From the NCBI GenBank assembly GCA_019454865.1, contig JACFNJ010000045.1, positions 1 through 14,038 of the forward strand: DNA of 14,038 nt, in the 5' to 3' direction. Below, piece after piece: positions 1-7,020 of this stretch. How positions within the stretch are numbered: the stretch's first letter is position 1; each line of letters starts with the position of its first letter. Below the pieces are notes generated by a model. The model saw only the letters and a list, made by a program, of their open reading frames with translations. It was not told where the DNA came from and searched no databases. Position numbers and translations under genes: made by a program. This stretch comes from Bacteroidia bacterium. GTDB lineage: Bacteria; Bacteroidota; Bacteroidia; UKL13-3.

Positions 1-579
1 AGTAAAAGGAGGAAACTCCAATTCGTTACCACCTGTTAATATTGTATCATCTGTGCCGGAAAATCCCTTTTGAGAAAGTAATTCTTTAAGTGTATCAATT
101 GATTCTGCTTTGTTTGTAACAGGGTTGTACCAAGAATTATATAGTTGGATAAAAATCCATTGTGTCCATTTGTAATATTCAGGAGACGATGTTTGTACCT
201 CTCTACTCCAATCGTAACTAAATCCTATTTTACCCAATTGCTCACGGTATCTTGCAATGTTCTGCTCGGTTGTTATTGCAGGATGCTGACCGGTTTGTAT
301 TGCATATTGTTCTGCCGGCAATCCAAATGAATCAAACCCCATCGGATGCAAAACGTTGTACCCTTTTAAACGCTTGAAACGAGAATAAATATCAGATGCA
401 ATATATCCTAAAGGATGCCCTACGTGCAGACCTGCACCACTTGGGTATGGAAACATATCCAATACATAACACTTAGGTTTATCGGTTTGCTCTGCTACTT
501 TATAATTAGCATTTTCGTTCCACTTTTGTTGCCAATATTGTTCAATAGTTTTAAAATTATATTCTTTCGATTCGGTCAT
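1..579 (-). CDS. leuS: Leucyl-tRNA synthetase, N-terminal 193 residues (partial, runs off the left edge)
   Basis: This is the start of leucyl-tRNA synthetase, the cytosolic class I enzyme that charges tRNA-Leu with leucine using ATP. Translating the minus strand from the ATG at 577-579 gives an open frame of 193 codons to the window edge without a stop. The N-terminus has the family pattern: 'YWQQKW' near residue 15, then 'DMFPYPSGAGLHVGHPLGY' around residues 42-60, which carries the class I HIGH signature as HVGH, then 'HPMGFDSFGLPAEQYA' and 'YDWSREV'. Those blocks are characteristic of bacterial LeuRS. The CP1 editing domain, KMSKS loop and anticodon domain lie outside the window. It follows the DUF4290 gene by 64 bp on the same strand, so co-transcription is plausible. 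The next in-frame upstream sequence offers no better start. Identification is secure; only completeness is unknown. Confidence 0.96.
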   Translation of the reverse strand, partial: MTESKEYNFKTIEQYWQQKWNENANYKVAEQTDKPKCYVLDMFPYPSGAGLHVGHPLGYIASDIYSRFKRLKGYNVLHPMGFDSFGLPAEQYAIQTGQHPAITTEQNIARYREQLGKIGFSYDWSREVQTSSPEYYKWTQWIFIQLYNSWYNPVTNKAESIDTLKELLSQKGFSGTDDTILTGGNELEFPPFT

Positions 580-643
580 TGCATTATGATATTAAGAAAT
601 TGCAAGTTTCAATTACTCGTATTATGAAAAGTAAAATATAACG

Positions 644-1354
644 TTATCCTCTTTTATTTCTGAAGTTATTATTTCGATTATTTTTATGGCGATTTGAGCT
701 GCCTCCGTTTCCATTACGAAAATTTCGGTTGTTGTTATTATTATTGTTGCTTCTAAAATTATTATTGTTCTGATTACGATTTCTGCCCTGAAGTGCGTTA
801 AACTGAACATCACTGTGCATATTCACCTGAATTTTTCCTTCACTTAACAACTCCAAATGATTCAGTATTTCTTCGTCACTAAGTTGCTCTTCATTCCAAC
901 TTTTGCACGATTGTTTCATGAACGAACCAATTAAATTAATAAAACCGGATTTGGTTGCACCATCTTCCATATTAGCAGCCTCATTAATCATCTTCTCTAT
1001 GTTTTTGCCATAAAAACGATACCTTATTTTTTTCTGAGGATATTCAATGCTCTCGGGCTTTGCAGCTAAACTTTCACGTGTTGGAATAGGATAAGGAGAA
1101 TCAACATCCAGTTTAAAATCACTAATTACAAACAAATGATCCCAAAGCTTGTGTTTATAATCTGCAGAATCGCGCAAGTGAGGGTTTAATATTCCCATTA
1201 GTTGAACAATTGCACGTGCCATTCGGTTGCGCTTTTCTTTGTCTTGCTCTGCTACGGCTACCTCTACCATTTTTTGGATATTTCTTCCGTATTCAGAAAT
1301 TTGCATTAAGCCTCGAGATGTATTGTATTCAGGCATTTCCATTTGATATTTCAT
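644..1354 (-). CDS. DUF4290 family protein with an Asn/Arg-rich low-complexity tail
   Basis: This 236-residue protein matches what I recognise as DUF4290, a family of unknown function found in Bacteroidota. The recognisable core is residues 1-175: 'MEMPEYNTSRG' at the start, 'YGRNIQKMVE' (about 22-31), 'NPHLRDSADYKHKLWDHL' (57-74), 'YPIPTRE' (88-94) and a second 'FYGKNIEKMI' (114-123) that resembles the first and suggests an internal duplication. There is no signal peptide or membrane segment, so it is probably cytosolic. The last 46 residues (191-236) are low complexity: about half are Asn, with nine Arg and a few Gly/Ser, including a run of seven Asn. Such tails are compatible with RNA binding or disorder, but that is inference. 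It lies between coaD (228 bp upstream) and leuS (64 bp downstream) on one strand. Family assignment is confident; function is unknown. Confidence 0.85.
   Translation of the reverse strand: MKYQMEMPEYNTSRGLMQISEYGRNIQKMVEVAVAEQDKEKRNRMARAIVQLMGILNPHLRDSADYKHKLWDHLFVISDFKLDVDSPYPIPTRESLAAKPESIEYPQKKIRYRFYGKNIEKMINEAANMEDGATKSGFINLIGSFMKQSCKSWNEEQLSDEEILNHLELLSEGKIQVNMHSDVQFNALQGRNRNQNNNNFRSNNNNNNNRNFRNGNGGSSNRHKNNRNNNFRNKRG
653..786 (-). repeat. Degenerate AAT/AAC trinucleotide tract encoding the Asn-rich tail of the DUF4290 protein
   Basis: On the plus strand this stretch is a string of att/gtt triplets (clearest at 726-752 and 757-770), which on the coding strand read as AAT and AAC codons for Asn runs broken by Arg, Phe, Gly and Ser. 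The tract is imperfect, mixing both Asn codons, so it looks like an old, selected low-complexity coding repeat rather than a fresh microsatellite. Length variation between related strains would be expected. Confidence 0.6.
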
Positions 1355-1582
1355 TCAATAAATAAAACTGTAAAAAACAAGTTTGTACTTTACTTGTTGC
1401 GTATTTAATGCGTGCAATTTAAGTGAAAATTGACTAAAGCAAAATTTTTTTATTCGCATATTTGAGTATAAATCCTAACATACACCTACCCATTTCTTGT
1501 AACAAATAATTCAATTTTCATTGGCTTATGAAATTAACAAGTAAAAATTTTAATGAAGTATATTTAATCCAATTTTACATTT
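1355..1582. other. Intergenic region between coaD and the DUF4290 gene
   Basis: These 228 AT-rich bases have no ORF of note. The DUF4290 promoter could lie here, but I found no good match on the minus strand to the Bacteroidota -7 element TAnnTTTG. A 7-bp inverted repeat (1376-1382 with 1392-1398, AACAAGT/ACTTGTT, loop 9) sits 22 bp upstream of the DUF4290 start; it is too weak to name as a regulatory site. No terminator-like hairpin is visible after coaD. Confidence 0.4.
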
Positions 1583-2041
1583 TTATAACACTACTTCTTT
1601 AGGAATATACGGAGCAGCATTACCACCATTACGTATTAAATCACGAACAACACTACTGCTAATAGGTGTATATGCCGGATCACACATTAAAAAAATAGTT
1701 TCTACATCAGCATTTACCAATTTATTCATTTGCGCAATATTTTTTTCATAATCAAAATCGCTCATGTTTCGCAAACCACGTAAAATATATTGTGCACCTA
1801 CTTTATTACAAAACTCTACAGTTAATCCTTCGTATGGTGCTACTTTTACTTTGGATTCATTTTTATAAATTGCATTTACCCATTCCACCCGCTTATCTAA
1901 TGAAAATAAAGTGGTTTTAGTACTGTTGTGCCCTATACCTACGATTATTTCATCAAATAGATACATAGCACGCTCAATTAAATTCACATGCCCTATAGTA
2001 ATTGGGTCAAAAGTTCCCGGAAAAAGTGCTACACGCTTCAT
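1583..2041 (-). CDS. coaD: Phosphopantetheine adenylyltransferase
   Basis: CoaD catalyses the penultimate step of coenzyme A synthesis in the cytosol: ATP plus 4'-phosphopantetheine gives dephospho-CoA and pyrophosphate. The 152-residue length is normal for bacterial CoaD. The N-terminal nucleotidyltransferase signature is intact: 'FPGTFDPITIGH' at residues 7-18, with the T-x-G-H motif at 15-18. 'RGLRN' at 88-92 and 'YTPISSSVVRDL' at 124-135 are the conserved substrate and ATP-binding blocks of the family. The ATG at 2039-2041 begins the canonical 'MKRVALFPGTF' N-terminus, so the start is well placed. It is divergent from the S46 peptidase gene across 193 bp and is followed on the same strand by the DUF4290 gene. 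Nothing suggests transfer or damage. Confidence 0.96.
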   Translation of the reverse strand: MKRVALFPGTFDPITIGHVNLIERAMYLFDEIIVGIGHNSTKTTLFSLDKRVEWVNAIYKNESKVKVAPYEGLTVEFCNKVGAQYILRGLRNMSDFDYEKNIAQMNKLVNADVETIFLMCDPAYTPISSSVVRDLIRNGGNAAPYIPKEVVL

Positions 2042-2169
2042 ACTAAAATTTTATGCAATATGGCAATTTCTATTCATACGTACTAATTTGTAAAAATAAA
2101 AAATAGCAGTATTGAATTTTGCGTTAATATACCGTATTTACCTTTTCCGTAAAAACCTGTATTTAATAC

Positions 2170-2199
2170 TTGAAAGACTATTAATTTCCTATAAATTCG
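2170..2199 (+). promoter_or_regulatory. Candidate Bacteroidota-type promoter for the S46 peptidase gene
   Basis: TTG at 2170-2172 is followed after 19 bases by TAAATTCG at 2192-2199. This differs by one base from the -7 consensus TAnnTTTG used by the Bacteroidota primary sigma factor, and the spacing to the TTG (-33) element is about right. The start codon is 35 bp beyond the -7 element, leaving a short leader. AT-rich DNA gives many chance matches, so this is only a candidate; a second near match (GAATTTTG around 2113-2120) exists. Confidence 0.3.
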
Positions 2200-2234
2200 T
2201 TGGCTAATTAGTAAATCAAAATAAAATCGAACAC

Positions 2235-4373
2235 ATGAAAAAACTCTTAATTGGTATGCTGTCCATTGTAGTACTTACTACAAATTTACGAGCAGACGAA
2301 GGCATGTGGTTGCCTTGGCTATTAAAAAGCCAGACCACAGAAGCAATGAAGAAAAAAGGATTAAAACTTACACCGGATCAATTGTATGATTTAAACAAAA
2401 GTAGTTTGAAAGATGCTATTGTATGGTTTGGCGGTGGATGTACCGGAGAAATTGTATCACCCAATGGTTTAGTATTAACCAACCATCACTGCGGATACGA
2501 TTATATCAGCAAATTAAGTTCATCTGCTGATAATATTTTAGACAATGGTTTTTGGGCTAAAAATTACCAAGAAGAACGTCCGGTTGCCGGACTTTCGGTA
2601 ACTTTTGTAGTAAGAGTTGATGATATTACCAAAGAAGTATTGGATGCGGTGAAAGGATTAAACGAAAAAGACCGTGCTGAAAAATTACAACAACTATACA
2701 AAACAATAACCGACCGTGTTACTGCCGGAACACACTACGAAGCCCAATGCAGAGAAATGTATAAAGGTAATGCATATTATGTTTTCACTTTTGAGCGCTT
2801 TAACGATGTTAGATTAGTAGGAACTCCTCCTCAAAACATCGGAAAATTTGGAGGCGAAACTGACAACTGGATGTGGCCTCGCCATACAGGAGACTTTAGT
2901 ATGTTTAGAGTTTATATGAGCAAAGACGGCAAACCTGCAAAATATTCAGCCGATAATATTCCTTTAAAAGCTAAACACCACCTACCTATTAATTTAAAAG
3001 GTATTAAAAGTGGCGACTATGCAATGATTATGGGATTTCCTGGCAGAACAAACCGTTATGAGTTTAGCCAAGGTGTAAAAATTGCTACGGATTTGGTTGA
3101 CCCAACTATTGTAGCACTACGTGAAATACGATTGAAAGCATGGAAAGAAGAAATGAATAAAGATACTGATATCCGTTTAAAACTATCAGGTAACTATGCC
3201 AGCATTTCTAATTATTGGAAATACTTTCGTGGCGAAGCCGAACAATTAAAAAACAACAAAGTTTTTGAATTAAAACAAAAAGAAGAAAAAGCATTTGGAG
3301 CATGGGCTACAAGCAAACCCGAGTATAAAAATTTACTTAGTGATGTTGCAAAAGCTTTTGGAGAGTATCAACCAATTAGTTTACAATCTATTTACTTAAA
3401 TGAAGGCATATTAGCGCCTACAATTATGAAGTACGTACAATATGCTTCTATGCTTGAAGATGCAAAAAAAGATGGAGATGCAACTAAAATTGAATCACTT
3501 AAAACAAGAATATTAACAGCAACAGGCAGTTTACCGTATGACGAACCAATTGTAAAAGCCGATAAAAAAATATTCAAAGAAATTTTATTGTTGTACAACA
3601 AAAACATTGCAGCCGACCAAAAAGCACCTTATTTTAAAGAGGTAATTTTAGGCTATGGCAAAACACCTGAAGAAGCAATTGCAAACTATACAGACTTTGT
3701 TTTTGAAAACAGTGTATTTGCTAATGAAGGAATGGCTAAAGCATTTATTAGTGCACCACGAAGCAGCATTTTAAATAATGATATTGCATTCAAACATTTT
3801 GATGCGTTTCGTAAGCACTACAATGCTACATACAAAGATAAAGTAGCTGACTATTACGAAAAAACCGGTGCATTAGGAAGATTATACATAAAAGGATTGA
3901 TGGAAATGCAACCAAATAAAGAATTTTATGCAGATGCTAATTCATCGTTACGTTTAACATATGGCAATGTTCAATCGTACATGAAATATCCGTTATATAC
4001 AACCTTAGATGAAGTAATTGCTAAGAACATTAAATATAAGGATAATCCGGAGTTTGCAATCTCACCTCGCCTATTGGAATTATACAACAAAAAAGATTAC
4101 GGAAGATACGCAGATAAAAATGGAAAACTGCCTACATGTTTCTTATCAAACAATGATATTACCGGAGGTAACAGTGGTAGCCCTGTAATAGATGGCGAAG
4201 GTAGAATTATTGGCTTGGCATTTGATGGAAACTGGGAGGCTATGAGTGGAAATATTCACTTTGACCCGAAAAACAAAAGAACTATAAACGTAGATATACG
4301 GTATGTGCTTTGGCTTATTGAAAAATATGGTGAAGCAGGAAATATTATCAATGAAATGACTATTGTACAATAG
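2235..4373 (+). CDS. S46 family dipeptidyl-peptidase, DPP7-like
   Basis: This is a serine dipeptidyl-peptidase of MEROPS family S46 (the DPP7/DPP11 group), which removes dipeptides from peptide N-termini in the periplasm and supports growth on peptides. The 712-residue length is normal for the family. Residues 1-20 form a signal peptide ending 'NLRA', before 'DEGMWLP', the usual mature start. The chymotrypsin-like triad is visible: His85 in 'LTNHHCGY', Asp220 in 'PRHTGDF' and Ser647 in 'GGNSGSPV'. The middle third (about 280-570) is the alpha-helical insertion. The residue 18 after the catalytic Ser is Gly665 ('AFDGNWE'). In this family that position is Gly in DPP7 (hydrophobic P1) and Arg in DPP11 (acidic P1), so DPP7-type specificity is inferred. 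No T9SS tail is present. It is monocistronic: divergent from coaD and closed by a hairpin terminator. Confidence 0.93.
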   Translation: MKKLLIGMLSIVVLTTNLRADEGMWLPWLLKSQTTEAMKKKGLKLTPDQLYDLNKSSLKDAIVWFGGGCTGEIVSPNGLVLTNHHCGYDYISKLSSSADNILDNGFWAKNYQEERPVAGLSVTFVVRVDDITKEVLDAVKGLNEKDRAEKLQQLYKTITDRVTAGTHYEAQCREMYKGNAYYVFTFERFNDVRLVGTPPQNIGKFGGETDNWMWPRHTGDFSMFRVYMSKDGKPAKYSADNIPLKAKHHLPINLKGIKSGDYAMIMGFPGRTNRYEFSQGVKIATDLVDPTIVALREIRLKAWKEEMNKDTDIRLKLSGNYASISNYWKYFRGEAEQLKNNKVFELKQKEEKAFGAWATSKPEYKNLLSDVAKAFGEYQPISLQSIYLNEGILAPTIMKYVQYASMLEDAKKDGDATKIESLKTRILTATGSLPYDEPIVKADKKIFKEILLLYNKNIAADQKAPYFKEVILGYGKTPEEAIANYTDFVFENSVFANEGMAKAFISAPRSSILNNDIAFKHFDAFRKHYNATYKDKVADYYEKTGALGRLYIKGLMEMQPNKEFYADANSSLRLTYGNVQSYMKYPLYTTLDEVIAKNIKYKDNPEFAISPRLLELYNKKDYGRYADKNGKLPTCFLSNNDITGGNSGSPVIDGEGRIIGLAFDGNWEAMSGNIHFDPKNKRTINVDIRYVLWLIEKYGEAGNIINEMTIVQ

Positions 4374-4399
4374 TTTATTTATCAATTACACATAAACCC

Positions 4400-4433
4400 A
4401 AAAAGGCTGTTACGAATTGTGAACAGCCTTTTT
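4400..4433. terminator. Bidirectional intrinsic terminator between the S46 peptidase gene and corA
   Basis: A perfect 12-bp stem (AAAAAGGCTGTT at 4400-4411 and AACAGCCTTTTT at 4422-4433) encloses a 10-base loop. The A-run on one arm and T-run on the other give a U-tract in either direction. It lies 26 bp after the peptidase stop (plus strand) and 25 bp after the corA stop (minus strand), so it probably ends both convergent transcripts. Confidence 0.9.
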
Positions 4434-4458
4434 CATTAGTTTTAAAGCTTAGTTACAG

Positions 4459-5346
4459 TTATATTATTCGCTTACGTTTAAACCATAAATAAATTACAAA
4501 AGCTATAATAGCCATAAAGGCAAGAATTATATAATATCCGGTTTCCCACTTTAACTCAGGCATATTTTCAAAGTTCATTCCGTATATACCAACCACAAAA
4601 GTTAACGGTAAGAAAAATGCAGAAAAAATAGTAAGCAATTTCATCACATCGTTGTTCTTTTGGGCATTAACAGAAAGATATGTGTTTAATAAATTGTTTG
4701 AATTTTCTAACACTTCATCATATTTCAAAAGCAAATTCAATAGTAAATCTTTAATATCTTGTAATGCAATTTTTGAGGTATCAGATACCTCCAATTGGTT
4801 AATTACATTTTGAAAAATTTGAAGCAGTTTTTTAGTAATCCGTGTTTGTGTTTTTACATAGTACAAATCTTCTAACGACACCTTTTGATAATCTTTTAAA
4901 AAAATAGTTTTTTCAATTTGACTAATTTTCTCATCCAATTCATCCAACGGCTTTTGGTAAGTTTCAACCATTTTCTTAATCATAAACACTACAATCTCTT
5001 CCGGTAAATTGTAATTACTATCTACCAGCTCAATAAAATCAAAACGATTGCGGTGAATGGTAATTAGTTTTTGATCGTTATAAAAGAATGCAATTTTATT
5101 GGATAGCTCGTTTATGGTTGTAGCCCCTTGCTTTATGGTTGATGTAAATGCTCGTAAAATAAGAAAATTATAGTTCGGTAACTTTTCAAGCTTTGGTAAA
5201 TGCCCTTGCTCTAAGCTATCGCGTATTTGGTAATAATCCAGTTTGTAATCAACAGCAATTTTATCTAAGCTTTCTTTATCCGGATGACAAATATCTATCC
5301 ATTCAAAATTTTCATACTTAATTTTATTTTGTTTATGTTGAATCAT
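4459..5346 (-). CDS. corA: CorA family magnesium/cobalt transport channel
   Basis: CorA proteins are pentameric inner-membrane channels for Mg2+ (also Co2+/Ni2+) uptake, gated by cytosolic metal binding. This 295-residue protein has the family layout: a long acidic/alpha-helical cytosolic N-terminal domain (about 1-230), then two C-terminal membrane helices. The first (about 236-255) ends in the diagnostic 'YGMNFENMPE', with the GMN selectivity motif at 256-258; the second (about 271-289) is followed by the basic tail 'KRKRII'. The ATG at 5344-5346 gives a start like that of other members. It converges with the peptidase gene on a shared terminator and is separated by 144 bp from the upstream lipoprotein gene. 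Metal preference cannot be told from sequence; the family call is firm. Confidence 0.94.
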   Translation of the reverse strand: MIQHKQNKIKYENFEWIDICHPDKESLDKIAVDYKLDYYQIRDSLEQGHLPKLEKLPNYNFLILRAFTSTIKQGATTINELSNKIAFFYNDQKLITIHRNRFDFIELVDSNYNLPEEIVVFMIKKMVETYQKPLDELDEKISQIEKTIFLKDYQKVSLEDLYYVKTQTRITKKLLQIFQNVINQLEVSDTSKIALQDIKDLLLNLLLKYDEVLENSNNLLNTYLSVNAQKNNDVMKLLTIFSAFFLPLTFVVGIYGMNFENMPELKWETGYYIILAFMAIIAFVIYLWFKRKRII

Positions 5347-5490
5347 GTTGTAGTTTTAATAAATCAACCAAGTACACAATATTAGCATAAACGAAAGCAA
5401 AACTTCTTTAATCGTATAAATATTATTTAATAAATCATTATAAATTTCGAGTTTCCAATGTTTATTAAGTTTAGATAAAATTCCAGTAAA

Positions 5491-6030
5491 TTACTCAAGG
5501 GATATATAAAATTCTCCATCAGTTATATCAATCATTTCCTGTCCATTGCCGGATGTTCCTTGTTTTTTGGCATTAAAATGGAAAGTACCTTTTATTGATT
5601 TTTTATCGGTAAACTCTGTTACAACTACCTCGCCTGATGTTTCTGAGAATTGATTTGTACAAGAGTAAGCTCCTGTTAATGCATCATAAAAAATTCCATT
5701 AATACCAAGTCCTAATGAATTTAACACACCAAGCTTATAGGTTCCTATACCGGTAAAATCACCCATTCCGATAGTTAATGTAAAAATATTTGTAGTGGCT
5801 CCACCAACACCCGAAATTAATACTGACGAAGCAGTATTAAAATTTTTAGTAACTGTTTTAGCTGTTAATAGTTCACCATTTACTTTTGCCCTAAAGGTAC
5901 CCATGGTAATTCCGGTAGATGCCGGAGGATTGTTAGTTTCTTCTTTTTTCTCTTCTTCTTTTTTACAAGAAGCTATGCATAAAATTACAATTAATGCAAG
6001 AACTGATAGTTTTAATGTTTTTAATTTCAT
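5491..6030 (-). CDS. Small lipoprotein, DUF6252-like
   Basis: This is a 179-residue protein with a lipoprotein signal: residues 1-21 are a basic start and hydrophobic core, ending in the lipobox 'CIASC' with Cys22 as the lipidated residue. A charged KEEEKKEE spacer (23-31) and a Pro/Ser linker follow, a design usual for surface or periplasm-facing lipoproteins of Bacteroidota. The rest (about 40-179) is beta-rich: 'FRAKVNGELLTA', a 'GIGTYKLG' block, and a final 'KGTFHFNA...DGEFYISL' pattern. This resembles DUF6252, a family of unknown function, although I cannot confirm it without a profile search. It is probably its own transcription unit. A TGTAA-N6-TTACA dyad lies 58 bp upstream of the start. 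No function is proposed. Confidence 0.82.
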   Translation of the reverse strand: MKLKTLKLSVLALIVILCIASCKKEEEKKEETNNPPASTGITMGTFRAKVNGELLTAKTVTKNFNTASSVLISGVGGATTNIFTLTIGMGDFTGIGTYKLGVLNSLGLGINGIFYDALTGAYSCTNQFSETSGEVVVTEFTDKKSIKGTFHFNAKKQGTSGNGQEMIDITDGEFYISLE

Positions 6031-6294
6031 TTTTTATATTTTTAAGGATTTATAATCATACTTGGTAAAGCTTATAATAAAGACATGATGTAATTTATAT
6101 TACATAACATCATAGATACAAAGATGTAACAACAGATGTTTTGAATCAATAAGTAAATTCACCTATTTTTACTGAAGTAGGATGAAAAAAATCTAAATGG
6201 TTTGGGCTTTTCATTAGGTCGGTTAATCAAAATTCAAACTTTACAAGACAGCCTGCCTGACGCAAAAACAGCGTTTAATTATTATTCCGTTCGT
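6031..6294. other. Intergenic region upstream of the lipoprotein gene and downstream of the broken methyltransferase
   Basis: These 264 bases contain no convincing ORF. The only structured element I see is the dyad at 6088-6105 with an extra GATGTAA half-site at 6123-6129. The part nearest the methyltransferase remnant (6240-6294) is somewhat less AT-rich than its surroundings and shows no terminator hairpin. Confidence 0.4.
6088..6105. promoter_or_regulatory. Inverted repeat ATGTAAT-N4-ATTACAT, a possible regulator-binding dyad
   Basis: Perfect 7-bp half-sites (6088-6094 and 6099-6105) surround a 4-base centre. Read as TGTAA-N6-TTACA, it has the geometry of Crp/Fnr-family operators (TGTGA-N6-TCACA in E. 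coli CRP). A further GATGTAA copy is at 6123-6129. It sits 58 bp upstream of the lipoprotein start, where an activator could act. There is no regulator gene nearby, and in AT-rich DNA this may be chance or only a small hairpin. Confidence 0.35.
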
Positions 6295-6963
6295 TCATAT
6301 TTTTTTTGTCAGCCATCCCACATAAATAGATGATTGATAGAAACGAATTGGTGCTTCAAAACCTGCATCTTGTAGCAATTCAGAAAGTCGAATTTCTGAA
6401 ATAGTAAAAAGTTCATTTGCTATTCTGTTCAACCGATTATTTATTTGTTCTTCATCTATGCCGTCTGGCAATAACAGTCTAAGAACTTTTAGATTTTGTT
6501 GGATTTGTTTTTTATCTCATGTTATGTCAAGAATTACAAATGGAGCACCAGAAACCAATCTATCTGCAATTTCTTTTAGTAAGTTTAGTTTGTTGCTGTT
6601 GTCGTTTATAAAATGCAGAACTAACAGAAATGTAGCAACGCTATATTTTCTCTTAATCTCAAGATCAGAAACCAAACCATTAATAAGCGTTACATTATCA
6701 TAAGTTTGAAAATTGTAATTCGCTTGTTTTATCATTTCAGGTGATGGGTCAATACCTGTAATTGTCCATTGTTTGGGTTCTTTAACAAAACGTTCAATTT
6801 CGTTACCAGTTCCGCAACCAACCACTAACAAATCTTTTTAGTCAGTATGAATTACAAGTTTAGGTAATTGATCTAAAAAGTAGTGATAATTTGGTATCCA
6901 AGTTTCTACAAACTGATTGTAACCTTTTGCTCGTTCATTTTCAAATATTTCAACATTGTTCAT
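6295..6963 (-). pseudogene. Class I SAM-dependent methyltransferase interrupted by two in-frame stop codons
   Basis: Reading the minus strand from the ATG at 6961-6963 gives one continuous frame of 222 sense positions to a TGA at 6295-6297, broken by TAA at codon 42 (6838-6840) and TGA at codon 149 (6517-6519). All three pieces stay in the same frame and read as one protein. The N-terminal piece has 'NERAKGYNQFVETWIPNY'. The middle piece has SAM motif I 'LLVVGCGTGNE' (45-55), motif II 'ITGIDPSPEMI', and 'ATFLLVLHF', and ends 'APFVILDIT'. The C-terminal piece has 'ELFTISEIRLSELLQDAGF' and 'YQSSIYVGWLTKK'. The arrangement resembles small-molecule or tRNA (CmoA-like) methyltransferases. One substitution each (for example CAA to TAA, TGG or CGA to TGA) would create the stops. 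The middle ORF alone lacks both ends of the fold and would need a TTG start, so loss of function is the simplest reading. Sequencing or assembly error is the alternative. Confidence 0.8.
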
Positions 6964-7020
6964 TTTGTCTGTCGTTTGGGTTAATTGTTACAATAAACAC
7001 CAACTGTCAGTTTATTTGCA

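Noticed and set aside
720..780. Short repeats resembling a CRISPR or minisatellite
   Set aside because: No repeat-spacer architecture; the triplets are in frame with the Asn codons of a real gene.
622..813. A 63-residue minus-strand ORF rich in Ile/Thr
   Set aside because: It is the frame-shifted shadow of the AAT/AAC repeat that encodes the Asn-rich tail of the DUF4290 protein.
1376..1398. AACAAGT/ACTTGTT inverted repeat upstream of the DUF4290 gene as an operator
   Set aside because: Short, with a 9-base loop and no second copy; within chance for AT-rich DNA.
6517..6831. A free-standing 104-residue methyltransferase starting at TTG
   Set aside because: It lacks the N-terminal helix region and C-terminal strands that are plainly encoded in the same frame on both sides of the stops, so it is the middle of a broken gene.
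6295..6963. Stop-codon reassignment (for example TGA as Trp) as the reason for the interrupted frame
   Set aside because: One of the two stops is TAA, which is also the normal end of most genes here, and the intact genes use TGG for Trp and carry no internal TGA.
6992..7016. Inverted repeat AATAAAC/GTTTATT downstream of the HmuY lipoprotein gene as an operon terminator
   Set aside because: The 7-bp stem has one G-C pair and an 11-base loop, too weak to support a terminator call.
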